64,000 nt of DNA from Edaphobacter acidisoli. GTDB taxonomy: Bacteria; Acidobacteriota; Terriglobia; Terriglobales; Acidobacteriaceae. The DNA lies in the NCBI RefSeq assembly GCF_014642855.1, contig NZ_BMJB01000001.1:1860001-1924000 (forward strand). The letters are read 5' to 3'. Position 1 is the first letter of the stretch. Every line of letters begins with the position of its first letter. A program made the position numbers and the translations under genes. Below, in pieces: positions 24,530 to 34,632 of the stretch. The notes beneath the pieces are model-generated. The model did no database searches. It was not told where the DNA came from and saw only the letters and a list, made by a program, of their open reading frames with translations.

Positions 24530-27217
24530 CTACCCCTCTCGCAAGTCTTCGCGCACCAGCAGTGCAACCGGGAACTCCTTCAAGAGCCCCCTCATCGATA
24601 TCTTCCCACCAGCAAATATCGCGTTTGTCATGCGATTGCGCCATCGCCCTTCGGGCAGCATAACAATGGTGTCTCTCCACGTCCCAAGGAGCTTCATGGT
24701 AAGTCTCGGCACGATGGTGGCTACGGCATTGGCGCGAAGATAAGCAACAACATGATCGCGCTTGGCGCCTTCGGCCTCAAGCGGAAGATATGTGGCGTCA
24801 GCGCCGAACCACTCTCCATGCTCGCGTCGCAGATGAAGCGCCTGATAGATCGCCCACAGCTTCGGCATGCCTTCATCGGAGCGCGCCATCACCTGCGCTG
24901 CGACACCATCTCCGCTCAGCGATTTCATCTCATGGAACAGACGGCGACGGAGAGCGTAATCCACTGGTCGTCGGTTGTCAGGATCTACCAGGCTTAAATC
25001 CCATAGCTCTGTTCCCTGATACAAATCAGGGACACCCGGAGCGGTATATCTCAGCAGTGTCTGGGCCAGCGAGTTCACTCTGCCGGCATCTTTCACTCTG
25101 GCGACAAACTGTTCCAACTCACGCAGAAATGGCGCATGCAAAAATGTCTTTTCTATAAACACATTGAGTGCCGCTTCAAACTCAGGGTTGTTTGCAGTCC
25201 ATGATGTTTGTTGTTTCGCCTCGCGAGCAGCCTTCAGCATGTAAGACTGCGCGCGTTCGAGATCCAGCGGCCATGCACCGATCAAAGTCTGGTAGTACAG
25301 ATACTCCGTGTTGCGATCAGGCATTGCTGCACCTGGCAGGCCCATGCGAAAGCCGCTATTCATGCGCGACCAGCGCTGCACCGCCGCACCGAAGTTGGCA
25401 GGCACTTCAGACAACACGGCCAGACGCGCGCGCACATCATCACTGCGCTTCGTGTCATGCGTCGCCAGTGTAGTCATCGTCAACGGATGCGTCGCCTGCA
25501 TCTTCGCACAATAAGCATGGAACTCTGCCACACTAACTCCATTGCGCTCCGGATCGTTGCCGACCTCATTCATCCCCGTCTGCCGGTTGTAGCAATAGAA
25601 CGCTGTGTCCTCCACCCCCTTTGCCATAACAGGCCCGGTGAATTGCTGAAAACGAAGCAGGAACTCTCTCTCTCTTTCACCTCTGACTGCAAGTGTGAGC
25701 ACATCGCAAATAAAGTCGAAGAGATCGCCATCGATGTCCTGACGTTGCCGCTTGGCACACTCGATTGCCTGCGTGATATACCCGCGATCGTCGTCGGTGA
25801 TTTCATCGCGATGAGAAACAACGTAGGTGCGATAGATGGGGAAACATGCTGCAATTTCACGAATCGCACGCCGCATCTCGGCGCGTGTATAGTCACGCCG
25901 GTTGCGGTTCAATTCGCATATCTCAACGAGCAGCGAAGCCAGCCGGTTGACGTCGCTACCCAGCGCGTCCTGCGCTACCGCAATCTTTTTTTCATGTGCA
26001 ATGGCATGAAAGTCCGTAGGCTGGCCAGTAAACCGTGCATAGATCGCATTCAGTTCTGCCATCCCCTCTGGGGACACCAACAAGCCACCAGCCATATTGA
26101 GAAAGTCATAACCGGTCGTGCCCTGAACCGGCCAGTCGGCACGCAGGAACTCACCCGGCTCCAGTATCTTCTCGACGACGATCCACGCATCAGGCGCACG
26201 CTCTCTCAGTCGATTCAGATACTCACGCGGATCACGCAGACCATCCGGATGATCCACTCGCACCCCGTCAAGCACGCCCCTTCGCAGCCAATCGAGCACC
26301 AACGCATGGGTCTCTTCAAAAACATACTCTCTCTCCACATGCAGCCCGACAAGCGAGTTTACATCGAAAAATCTGCGATAGCTCAGCTGCTGGCCGGCCG
26401 TCTTCCAGTAGGCAAGACGGTAATGCTGCAAGTTGAGAAACTCGTCGAGACGGTCCTCATCCGCATTCAACTCCTCAATGGACCGGTCGATCGCCGAACA
26501 CACCTGCTGGTCCTCCGCGCACAATCGCGATAGCAAGGTGAATAGCACTGTCTTATCCCGGTGGCGGGCCAGGATCATCTTGCGATCTCCATACTCAGGT
26601 GCAGGCAACCGTGCAAAGGACGCTGCAAGAAAATTTAGCGTATCGGACCTTGAGTACTCGGCTGCCTTCGAGAGAATAAGCGGCAGCGACCATGCAGGTG
26701 CAACCGGAAACGTCTGGCCGGCAGCTTCCACATGGAACGCACCTCCTTGCCGCGTAACTTTAATCCCCCCGGCATGTAATACACGTCCATATTGGTCGCC
26801 CAGAACCGGCACCAGAACTTTGTCACGCAGACGCTCTTCCTGCGGTTGCCACTCAATATCAAAAAAAGCAGCATAGCGGCTGGCCGATCCATTCTCCAAC
26901 ACGTCCCACCAGTAGCTGTTTTCGCGGCCAAGAGACATGTGGTTGGGCACAATGTCGAGAATCTGCCCCAGCCTTAGTTCATCAAGACGCTTTTGAAATC
27001 GCTCATGCGCTGGAGCGCCACCCAACTCCACATTCACCCGAAGATGATCGACAACATCATATCCATGCGTACTTCCAGGAGCAGCCTGCAGATAGGGCGA
27101 ACAATATACGTGCGAAATGCCGAGCTCCTGCAAATACTCCGCGATTGCAGCCGCATCGTCGAACGTAAAGCCTTTATGGAGCTGCAGGCGATACGTTGAG
27201 GTTGGAACTCTCAGCAT
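24530..27217 (-). CDS. treY: Malto-oligosyltrehalose synthase
   Basis: An 895-residue GH13 enzyme that converts the reducing end of maltodextrins to a trehalose unit. It starts VPTSTYRLQLHKGFTFDDA and has ISHVYCSPYLQAAPGSTHGYDVVDH, DIVPNHMS with ENSYWWDVLENG, nucleophile region GVRVDHPDGLRDP, acid region WIVVEKILEPGE, and TTHDTKRSDDVRARL-type third motif (ATHDTKRSDD). Length is typical, since TreY carries large insertions in the barrel. It is the first gene of a treY-treZ pair and lies divergent to treS, with about 230 bp between the starts. Lower-GC codons than neighbouring operons are noticeable but moderate. Confidence 0.96.
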   Translation of the reverse strand: MLRVPTSTYRLQLHKGFTFDDAAAIAEYLQELGISHVYCSPYLQAAPGSTHGYDVVDHLRVNVELGGAPAHERFQKRLDELRLGQILDIVPNHMSLGRENSYWWDVLENGSASRYAAFFDIEWQPQEERLRDKVLVPVLGDQYGRVLHAGGIKVTRQGGAFHVEAAGQTFPVAPAWSLPLILSKAAEYSRSDTLNFLAASFARLPAPEYGDRKMILARHRDKTVLFTLLSRLCAEDQQVCSAIDRSIEELNADEDRLDEFLNLQHYRLAYWKTAGQQLSYRRFFDVNSLVGLHVEREYVFEETHALVLDWLRRGVLDGVRVDHPDGLRDPREYLNRLRERAPDAWIVVEKILEPGEFLRADWPVQGTTGYDFLNMAGGLLVSPEGMAELNAIYARFTGQPTDFHAIAHEKKIAVAQDALGSDVNRLASLLVEICELNRNRRDYTRAEMRRAIREIAACFPIYRTYVVSHRDEITDDDRGYITQAIECAKRQRQDIDGDLFDFICDVLTLAVRGEREREFLLRFQQFTGPVMAKGVEDTAFYCYNRQTGMNEVGNDPERNGVSVAEFHAYCAKMQATHPLTMTTLATHDTKRSDDVRARLAVLSEVPANFGAAVQRWSRMNSGFRMGLPGAAMPDRNTEYLYYQTLIGAWPLDLERAQSYMLKAAREAKQQTSWTANNPEFEAALNVFIEKTFLHAPFLRELEQFVARVKDAGRVNSLAQTLLRYTAPGVPDLYQGTELWDLSLVDPDNRRPVDYALRRRLFHEMKSLSGDGVAAQVMARSDEGMPKLWAIYQALHLRREHGEWFGADATYLPLEAEGAKRDHVVAYLRANAVATIVPRLTMKLLGTWRDTIVMLPEGRWRNRMTNAIFAGGKISMRGLLKEFPVALLVREDLREG

Positions 27218-27446
27218 GGATCAACACCTATTCCCGGGGAAATTTTGTGCATCAGCCGTCGTTCATGCCACCCGGCATGTAGTCTTTATGTCGTGCTGAT
27301 AGTTGATAAAGAGTTGGAAGCAATTGCAGCGACTTGAGTTGCACAAAGAGATGACGAATTCCGCGGCAACCACATGCTTTGTGGAAGCATCTGTCTATCA
27401 AATAGCGGGAGTCAGCCGTTTTACAGATTCAAGCCAGGACATGCTC

Positions 27447-29159
<1,713 letters not shown>

Positions 29160-29290
29160 CTTTCGGCCGCATCTCACTCTTGCAATTCCTTCCGTGCCTG
29201 CCTGAATCAACTTCTGCCGAAACCAGTCGAATCGGCGCACAATAGCCACACGGGGTAAAAGCGAACTCCCGGAAGGTTCAAGACAAATCC

Positions 29291-30490
29291 ATGGCCTCTA
29301 CTCAGACCAATTTCGATGCCGCCCAGGAAGCTTCCAATCCAGCCACAGGAAGTCTTCTCATTTATCTGACCGCGATGCCCCTCACCGCGCTTGAGGCGGA
29401 GCTCGCCAACTTCGCCCTTGCCTTCCCAAACCAAAGCGTTCTTGTAGCCGCCCCCGACAACGTACCGGATATGTCGTCAGGAGGCCCGTTGAGCGTGATC
29501 CCTTACCCTCAGGCAGCATCTCCAAATGCCTCATGGGTATTGACTGCTGCCGACTATGTCAATGCATCAAAGCTCATCGAAGAGCACGGAGCAACCACCT
29601 GCCTGCTGCTGGGCGCGGAGTCACACACCCTGCAACCTGAGGCTGTTCGTGCTCTCGCCGAAACAGCAGCTTCATACGATCTGGCAGTTGCACGCTATGA
29701 TTTGGGGCCTCACGATGGCCTCGTCAACTCCGCCATCCTCTACCCTGTCACGCGCGCGCTCTTCGGAACACGGCCACGTTTTCCACTCGCAATCGATCTC
29801 GGCCTTTCAAAACGCATGGCAACCCGGCTCGCCGGGGCGGCGCAGAAGTTTACATCTGCAAATCAGCCTGACTCGTTCGTCTGGCCCGTCATCGAAGCCG
29901 CTACAGCCAACTTCTCCATGGCGGAAACCAACGTAGGCACACGCGCGTTACCGCAGCCTGTACCGTCCGACCTCAATTCACTACTCGGCTTGATTGCTGG
30001 CTCACTTTTCAGCGAGATCGAAATCAAGGCCAGCTTCTGGCAACGCGCGCGCAGCCTGCAGTACAGTTCTGCTCCGCTTCGCGATGTAGCGTTGGCCGAA
30101 GGATCTGCCGACGTCAATTCCATGATTGAGGCTTTCCACTTTGCTTACACCAACCTGCATGAGATCTGGTCGCTTATTCTTACGCCCAACTCTCTTCTAG
30201 GCCTTAAGAGACTGAATGCTTCGCCCACAGCCAACTTCAACATGCCGTATAGCCTCTGGACCCGCATCGTCTACGATTTCATCCTGGGTTATCGTCTCCG
30301 CACCATCAACCGGAATCACCTTCTCGGCGCGCTCACGCCGCTTTATCTTGCATGGGCAGCCTCCCATCTCATTCTGACTAGCAACAGCATCACTCCCGAG
30401 CAGCACATACAGGAGCAGGCTGCAGCATTCGAGAGCGACAAACCATATCTCGTCTCTCGCTGGCGCTGGCCGGACCGCTTCACTCCCTAA
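29291..30490 (+). CDS. Degenerate glycosyltransferase-like protein
   Basis: A 399-residue protein of unclear activity. Its middle and C-terminal parts resemble GT-A enzymes of the glucosyl-3-phosphoglycerate/mannosylglycerate synthase type: DGLVNSAILYPVTRALFG, then PLAIDLGLSKRMATRL, and a C-terminal helix region with LTPLYLAWAASHL and YLVSRWRW. The N-terminal nucleotide-sugar half is poorly preserved, and where these enzymes have an acidic DxD motif this one reads CLLLGAESHTL. It may therefore be catalytically dead or use a different donor. It lies 131 bp after treS and 23 bp before the MscS-like gene, which suggests a role in osmotic or envelope stress. Similarity was judged by eye. Confidence 0.55.
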   Translation: MASTQTNFDAAQEASNPATGSLLIYLTAMPLTALEAELANFALAFPNQSVLVAAPDNVPDMSSGGPLSVIPYPQAASPNASWVLTAADYVNASKLIEEHGATTCLLLGAESHTLQPEAVRALAETAASYDLAVARYDLGPHDGLVNSAILYPVTRALFGTRPRFPLAIDLGLSKRMATRLAGAAQKFTSANQPDSFVWPVIEAATANFSMAETNVGTRALPQPVPSDLNSLLGLIAGSLFSEIEIKASFWQRARSLQYSSAPLRDVALAEGSADVNSMIEAFHFAYTNLHEIWSLILTPNSLLGLKRLNASPTANFNMPYSLWTRIVYDFILGYRLRTINRNHLLGALTPLYLAWAASHLILTSNSITPEQHIQEQAAAFESDKPYLVSRWRWPDRFTP

Positions 30491-30513
30491 GACTCGACAT
30501 CGAGGTACACCCT

Positions 30514-31251
30514 ATGTGGCAACAAGTTGAACTCGCGTTAAACCAATCCGCCCATCAAGTGCTCGTTACACTGGCCCGTTTCCTTCCTGGCCTCCTGGCA
30601 CTTCTCGTCGCCATCGTCCTGCTCACGCTCATTGGAGCAGGTGTTGCGGCTCTGCTTCATCGCGTCCTTATCGCCCTGAAATTCGATGAACAGATCGCCC
30701 GCCACCCCGTCCTTTCCACCTCTGGATGGGTACCATCTCACAGTCCGACGCTGCTTGCCACGCGCATCGCCTTCTGGGCCTGCGTCGTGATCGGCTGCTT
30801 CGTTGGCGTCTCTGCGTTCGACGCCGCATATCCAGGCGATCAGCAACTCTCTCTGATGGTCTTTCCATACCTCACCCGTGTTGTGGGCGCCATCGTGCTT
30901 TTGATCGTGGGCAGCGTCATCGCGCGCTACCTTTCCCGCTCAGTGCTCATTGGGGCCGTCAATGCGAAGCTCCAATACGCGCGCTTCCTTTCGCTCGGAG
31001 TCAAATGGCTTGTCCTCGTTCTCACTGCCGCGATGGTGCTCGATCATCTTCAGATCGGAGGCATCGTAGTCGAGCTGGCCTTCGGCATTCTCTTCGGAGG
31101 AATTGTCCTCACGCTTGCGCTAGCCGTCGGCCTCGGTTCGCGCGACATCGTGAGCCGCTCGCTTGAGAAAAATGTGGACCTCGATTTCGAGCACATCCCC
31201 TCGGACACCGGCTACAAGGCTACGCGCCCGGATAATCTTCGGCACTTTTGA
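30514..31251 (+). CDS. MscS-related membrane protein (conserved TM helix family)
   Basis: A 245-residue inner-membrane protein with five hydrophobic segments near residues 22-45, 83-103, 115-140, 163-182 and 186-208. The last helix, GILFGGIVLTLALAVGLGSRDIVSR, matches the pore-helix style of mechanosensitive channel TM-helix proteins, with Gly/Ala spacing and the GLGSRDIV exit. The cytoplasmic beta domain of full MscS is missing, and the protein stops about 30 residues later. It could be a small channel subunit or a regulator. Immediate linkage with trehalose genes supports an osmotic role. Confidence 0.7.
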   Translation: MWQQVELALNQSAHQVLVTLARFLPGLLALLVAIVLLTLIGAGVAALLHRVLIALKFDEQIARHPVLSTSGWVPSHSPTLLATRIAFWACVVIGCFVGVSAFDAAYPGDQQLSLMVFPYLTRVVGAIVLLIVGSVIARYLSRSVLIGAVNAKLQYARFLSLGVKWLVLVLTAAMVLDHLQIGGIVVELAFGILFGGIVLTLALAVGLGSRDIVSRSLEKNVDLDFEHIPSDTGYKATRPDNLRHF

Positions 31252-31258
31252 TCACTCG

Positions 31259-32587
31259 CTAATAAGCAGGTCCTGAAAGAAGCGTTCGCCGTGTCGCCTG
31301 AAAGAATCCGTAGATCGCCACGCCGATAAATCCGGCCATGGGCACCACATATCCCAGCGCCCAACCTCCCGTGTGCTTCGCAATCAGACCGCCAATAGGC
31401 GGAAAGATAGCGCCACCAACAATCGCCATCACCAGCAGAGAGCCGCCCAGTTTTGTATTCCTGCCAAGCCCCTTCAATCCCAGCGCGAAGATCGTCGGAT
31501 ACATCACCGAGATGAAGAACCCACTTGCGACCACAGCCCACGCGCCCACCATACCGGGACGCGCTACCGCAAGCAACATCAGTACCGCATTGAAGACACC
31601 GTAGATCGCCAACATCAGGCTCGGCCTGATGTAGCGCATCAGCGGCGTCGAGACAAACCGGCCAACCGCCATTGAAATCAAAACTGCGGTCAGGTAATGC
31701 GCTGCTGTCCTCTCACTTACCACCGTGTACTGCTTCATATAAGGAATCAGCATGCTCCACGAGGATATCTGCGCGCCGACATTGCAGAAGTTCGCCACAA
31801 CCGCGATCCAGATAAGCGGCTGCCGGGCCAGTTCAGCAAAACTGCCATGGTCCTCACCCTCGCCTTCGTGCTCCGACGTAATCGGAGGAATCTTTGTCAG
31901 CCCAAGGACCACCGCACAGAGCAGAACAATCGCACCGAACGTAAGATACGTTGGCACGACACGCAGCAGCTCCGAGTGCAGATACGCATGATAGGTCCCG
32001 GCAGCCTTCATCGCGGCCACCTGCACTGGCGTCTTCTCGACACCAGAGAAGATAAAGTACGTCCCAATAATGACTCCGGTAATTGTTCCCGGAGGATTAA
32101 ACGCCTGCGAAAAATTAAGCCTCTGCTCTGAAGTCACTGGATCGCCAAACTGTGCGATAAATGGATTCGCAGCCGTCTCCAGAATCGAAGCGCCCCCGCC
32201 AACGGTAAACAACGCAATCAAAAACGGAGCATATTGTCCACTTGCCGCCGCTGGCCAGAACAGGATCATCCCTGTACCAAACAGCACCAACCCGGTCACC
32301 ATGCCGACCTTGTATCCCCATCGCCGCATCAGCAAAGCCGCAGGAATCGCCAGGCAGAAGTAGCCAAAAAAATTAGCCGTCTGCACCAGTTGCGCGCTGA
32401 ACTGCGACAACTCGAATGACTTCCTGAACTGCTGCACCAGAATGTCAGTGAGGTTGTTCGACATGCCCCATAGAAAGAACAGCACTGTCACAAGAACAAA
32501 CGGCCACATGTGCCCCACTGGAAAGACAGGGTGCCTTCTTCCGTCTGACCGCTCTCCAGTCTTCGTCACCGGCGCTGAAATCTGCAT
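31259..32587 (-). CDS. fucP: FucP-like sugar:proton symporter (MFS)
   Basis: A 442-residue, 12-helix major facilitator permease. FFLWGMSNNLTDILVQQF in the first helix region, FFGYFCLAIPAALLMRRWGYK, FTVGGGASILETAANPF and LNFSQAFNPPGTITG are hallmarks of the FucP/GluP fucose-glucose-galactose group. The ATG at 32587 stands one base after the dehydrogenase stop, so it is the third gene of an operon with the lactonase and dehydrogenase. This context favours L-fucose as substrate, but glucose/galactose transport is possible in this family. Confidence 0.88.
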   Translation of the reverse strand: MQISAPVTKTGERSDGRRHPVFPVGHMWPFVLVTVLFFLWGMSNNLTDILVQQFRKSFELSQFSAQLVQTANFFGYFCLAIPAALLMRRWGYKVGMVTGLVLFGTGMILFWPAAASGQYAPFLIALFTVGGGASILETAANPFIAQFGDPVTSEQRLNFSQAFNPPGTITGVIIGTYFIFSGVEKTPVQVAAMKAAGTYHAYLHSELLRVVPTYLTFGAIVLLCAVVLGLTKIPPITSEHEGEGEDHGSFAELARQPLIWIAVVANFCNVGAQISSWSMLIPYMKQYTVVSERTAAHYLTAVLISMAVGRFVSTPLMRYIRPSLMLAIYGVFNAVLMLLAVARPGMVGAWAVVASGFFISVMYPTIFALGLKGLGRNTKLGGSLLVMAIVGGAIFPPIGGLIAKHTGGWALGYVVPMAGFIGVAIYGFFQATRRTLLSGPAY

Positions 32588-32588
32588 C

Positions 32589-33593
32589 TCAACCAACCTC
32601 CACCATAATCTTGGTAAACTTCGCCGGAGCCGCGCTCCACTCCGCCAGCATTCTGCCGGCGTCTTCGATTCCAACCACAGCGCTCACCGCATCTTCCACG
32701 GGAAAGCGTCCCGCCTCCAACATGCGAATCACTTCACGAAAGTCCTCCGGAAGCGCATTCCGCGAGCCGAGAATGTCGAGTTCTTTTTGGACAAACAGCC
32801 TCGTCTCGTAAGCCACCGGCTCCTTTGCATAGCCGATGTAGACGACCCTTCCGGTAAAAGCGGCCTCTTCAACCGCAGCCCGAAACGTCTCCGGCAGGCC
32901 AATCGCCTCAATCATCACATCCGGCCCCTGGCCACCTGTAATCGCAGTCAAGCGCTCGTGCAGGTCTTCATTCTTCGCGTGAATCACGTGCTTTGCGCCT
33001 GCCTTCCGCGCAACTTCGAGCTTCGCGTCATCCATATCAATCGCAATCGTCTCAGCTCCGCGAAACGCAGCCGAAGCAATCGCACCCAAACCCACCCCAC
33101 CACAGCCGAAGACAGCAACAGTGTCTTCGCGCACGACACGTCCACGCGCCGCGGCGTGAAAGCCCACCGTCAGCGGCTCAACCAGGCAAAGCTCCTTCAC
33201 AGAAAGACGCGCTGGATAGAGCTTCGACCGCGGCACACTGATATATTCCATCATCGCCCCATCGCGCTGCACGCCCATCGTCTCGTTGAACTGACAAGCA
33301 TTGGCACGTCCGCGCCTGCAAGCAGCGCACTTGCCACAGTTTGTGTAAGGAGACATCGTCACCAAAGTCCCCGCCGCCAGATCGCCTCCGCCCGTAACAA
33401 CCTCCGCCGCAACCTCATGTCCCGGCACTCGCGGAAATGTCACCATCGCGTTGCGTCCACGAAACGTATTGAGGTCCGTTCCGCACATCCCAACCATCTT
33501 CACGCGCAACAGAACTTCTCCCGCCTCGACCGAGGTCTCCTGCATATTCACTACAGTCGCTGTGCCCGGCCCATCCAAACGAAACGCCTTCAT
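32589..33593 (-). CDS. Zinc-dependent medium-chain alcohol/sugar dehydrogenase
   Basis: A 334-residue MDR-family NAD(P)-dependent dehydrogenase. Catalytic zinc ligands are in MCGTDLNTFRG and PRVPGHEVAAEVV; the structural zinc loop is NCGKCAACRRGRANAC. The Rossmann motif GCGGVGLGAIASAAFRGAETIAIDMDD ends in Asp, which favours NAD over NADP. It begins at the ATG at 33593 preceded by AGGAAGAGG. Placed between a lactonase and FucP, it may oxidise L-fucose to the lactone or a later keto-deoxy acid in the non-phosphorylating fucose pathway. Threonine or polyol dehydrogenase activity is an alternative. Confidence 0.82.
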   Translation of the reverse strand: MKAFRLDGPGTATVVNMQETSVEAGEVLLRVKMVGMCGTDLNTFRGRNAMVTFPRVPGHEVAAEVVTGGGDLAAGTLVTMSPYTNCGKCAACRRGRANACQFNETMGVQRDGAMMEYISVPRSKLYPARLSVKELCLVEPLTVGFHAAARGRVVREDTVAVFGCGGVGLGAIASAAFRGAETIAIDMDDAKLEVARKAGAKHVIHAKNEDLHERLTAITGGQGPDVMIEAIGLPETFRAAVEEAAFTGRVVYIGYAKEPVAYETRLFVQKELDILGSRNALPEDFREVIRMLEAGRFPVEDAVSAVVGIEDAGRMLAEWSAAPAKFTKIMVEVG

Positions 33594-33609
33594 CCAATCC
33601 TCTTCCTGT

Positions 33610-34443
33610 CTAAAGCCTGTAAACCTGTGCCGCAGTCTCACCAAACACCGCGTCCTGCTCATCCTGGGTGAATTGTGCGAAGTATTGGTGGAGCACCTCG
33701 AACCACCGCCCATACTCACTCGCCACCAGACAAACTGGCCAGTCTGATCCCGCCATCAACCGCTTTACTCCAAACGCCTCAACCACTAGGTCGAGATACG
33801 GACGCAGTGTTTCCGGCCCCCATGCTGCCCAATCGGCCTCCGTGACCATTCCCGAGACCTTGCACCAAACATTTTCCCGCTTCGCTAACTCCCGCATCCG
33901 AGCAGCCCACGGCTCCATCACGCTTTCGCGAATAAGTGGCTTGGCCACGTGATCAAGCACAAATACCTGTTCCGGATACTCTTCTACAAACTCGATCGTC
34001 TGAGGCAAATGCCTCTCGTAAATCAGAATGTCATATACCAGGCCGCTGCCCTGCATGGAGCGGATACCGGCGTTGAAGTCCGCTCGCAAAATGTAATGCT
34101 CATCCTTCTCGCCTTGAATGACATGCCGCAGCCCCTTCAACTTTGGCCTGTCCTCAAACTCCTCCATAACCGCAGGGAAGTCTTCGCCCGCAATCGGAGC
34201 CCAACCCACCACGCCCCGAATCGCCGCACACTCATCTGCAAGATCCAGCAACCAACGCGTCTCATCCAGAGTCTGTCGCGCCTGTACCGCAACAGCCCCG
34301 TCGACCCCAGCAGCCTTCATCTCCTGCACGAGATCCTCAGGCAGAAAATCGCGCCTCAGCTTCTGCATGGATTCATCGATCCAGCCGTACTCATCAGCCG
34401 TGTACCTCCACAGATGATGATGTGCATCGATCTTCTCCGCCAC
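33610..34443 (-). CDS. Amidohydrolase family lactonase (L-fuconolactonase-like)
   Basis: A 277-residue amidohydrolase-2 TIM-barrel enzyme. The start KIDAHHHLWRY carries the first metal-site histidines; GLRHVIQGE, VLDHVAKP and the final MAGSDWPVC follow in the order seen in L-fucono-1,5-lactonase and related sugar lactonases. The GTG at 34443 is supported by AGGAG six bases upstream. First gene of an operon with the dehydrogenase (16 bp spacing) and FucP. L-fucono-lactone hydrolysis is the likely reaction; rhamnono- or galactono-lactone are alternatives. Confidence 0.83.
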   Translation of the reverse strand: MAEKIDAHHHLWRYTADEYGWIDESMQKLRRDFLPEDLVQEMKAAGVDGAVAVQARQTLDETRWLLDLADECAAIRGVVGWAPIAGEDFPAVMEEFEDRPKLKGLRHVIQGEKDEHYILRADFNAGIRSMQGSGLVYDILIYERHLPQTIEFVEEYPEQVFVLDHVAKPLIRESVMEPWAARMRELAKRENVWCKVSGMVTEADWAAWGPETLRPYLDLVVEAFGVKRLMAGSDWPVCLVASEYGRWFEVLHQYFAQFTQDEQDAVFGETAAQVYRL

Positions 34444-34632
34444 TTGGCTCTCCTTCCGGTCCCGGCGTTTCCAGAATTTTCCGCTGAAACAGTATTTTCA
34501 AGTACGAAAACAACATCTGTCTATAGCAATCACTCAGCCTCTGTTCCGCTCCATCGTCCTCACAAGGGCAAATCCCCGAAGACAGGCAGTTTCAAACCCC
34601 TCAGGCTGCATCTCACACTCCTGAGGCACAAC

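Noticed and set aside
25208..26533. A 441-codon open frame opposite treY
   Set aside because: Antisense to a clearly conserved GH13 enzyme, no recognisable domain or ribosome site.
33949..34632. An N-terminal extension of the sedolisin by 228 residues
   Set aside because: The extension overlaps the lactonase gene antisense and is not prodomain-like; the ATG at 34633 gives a normal length.
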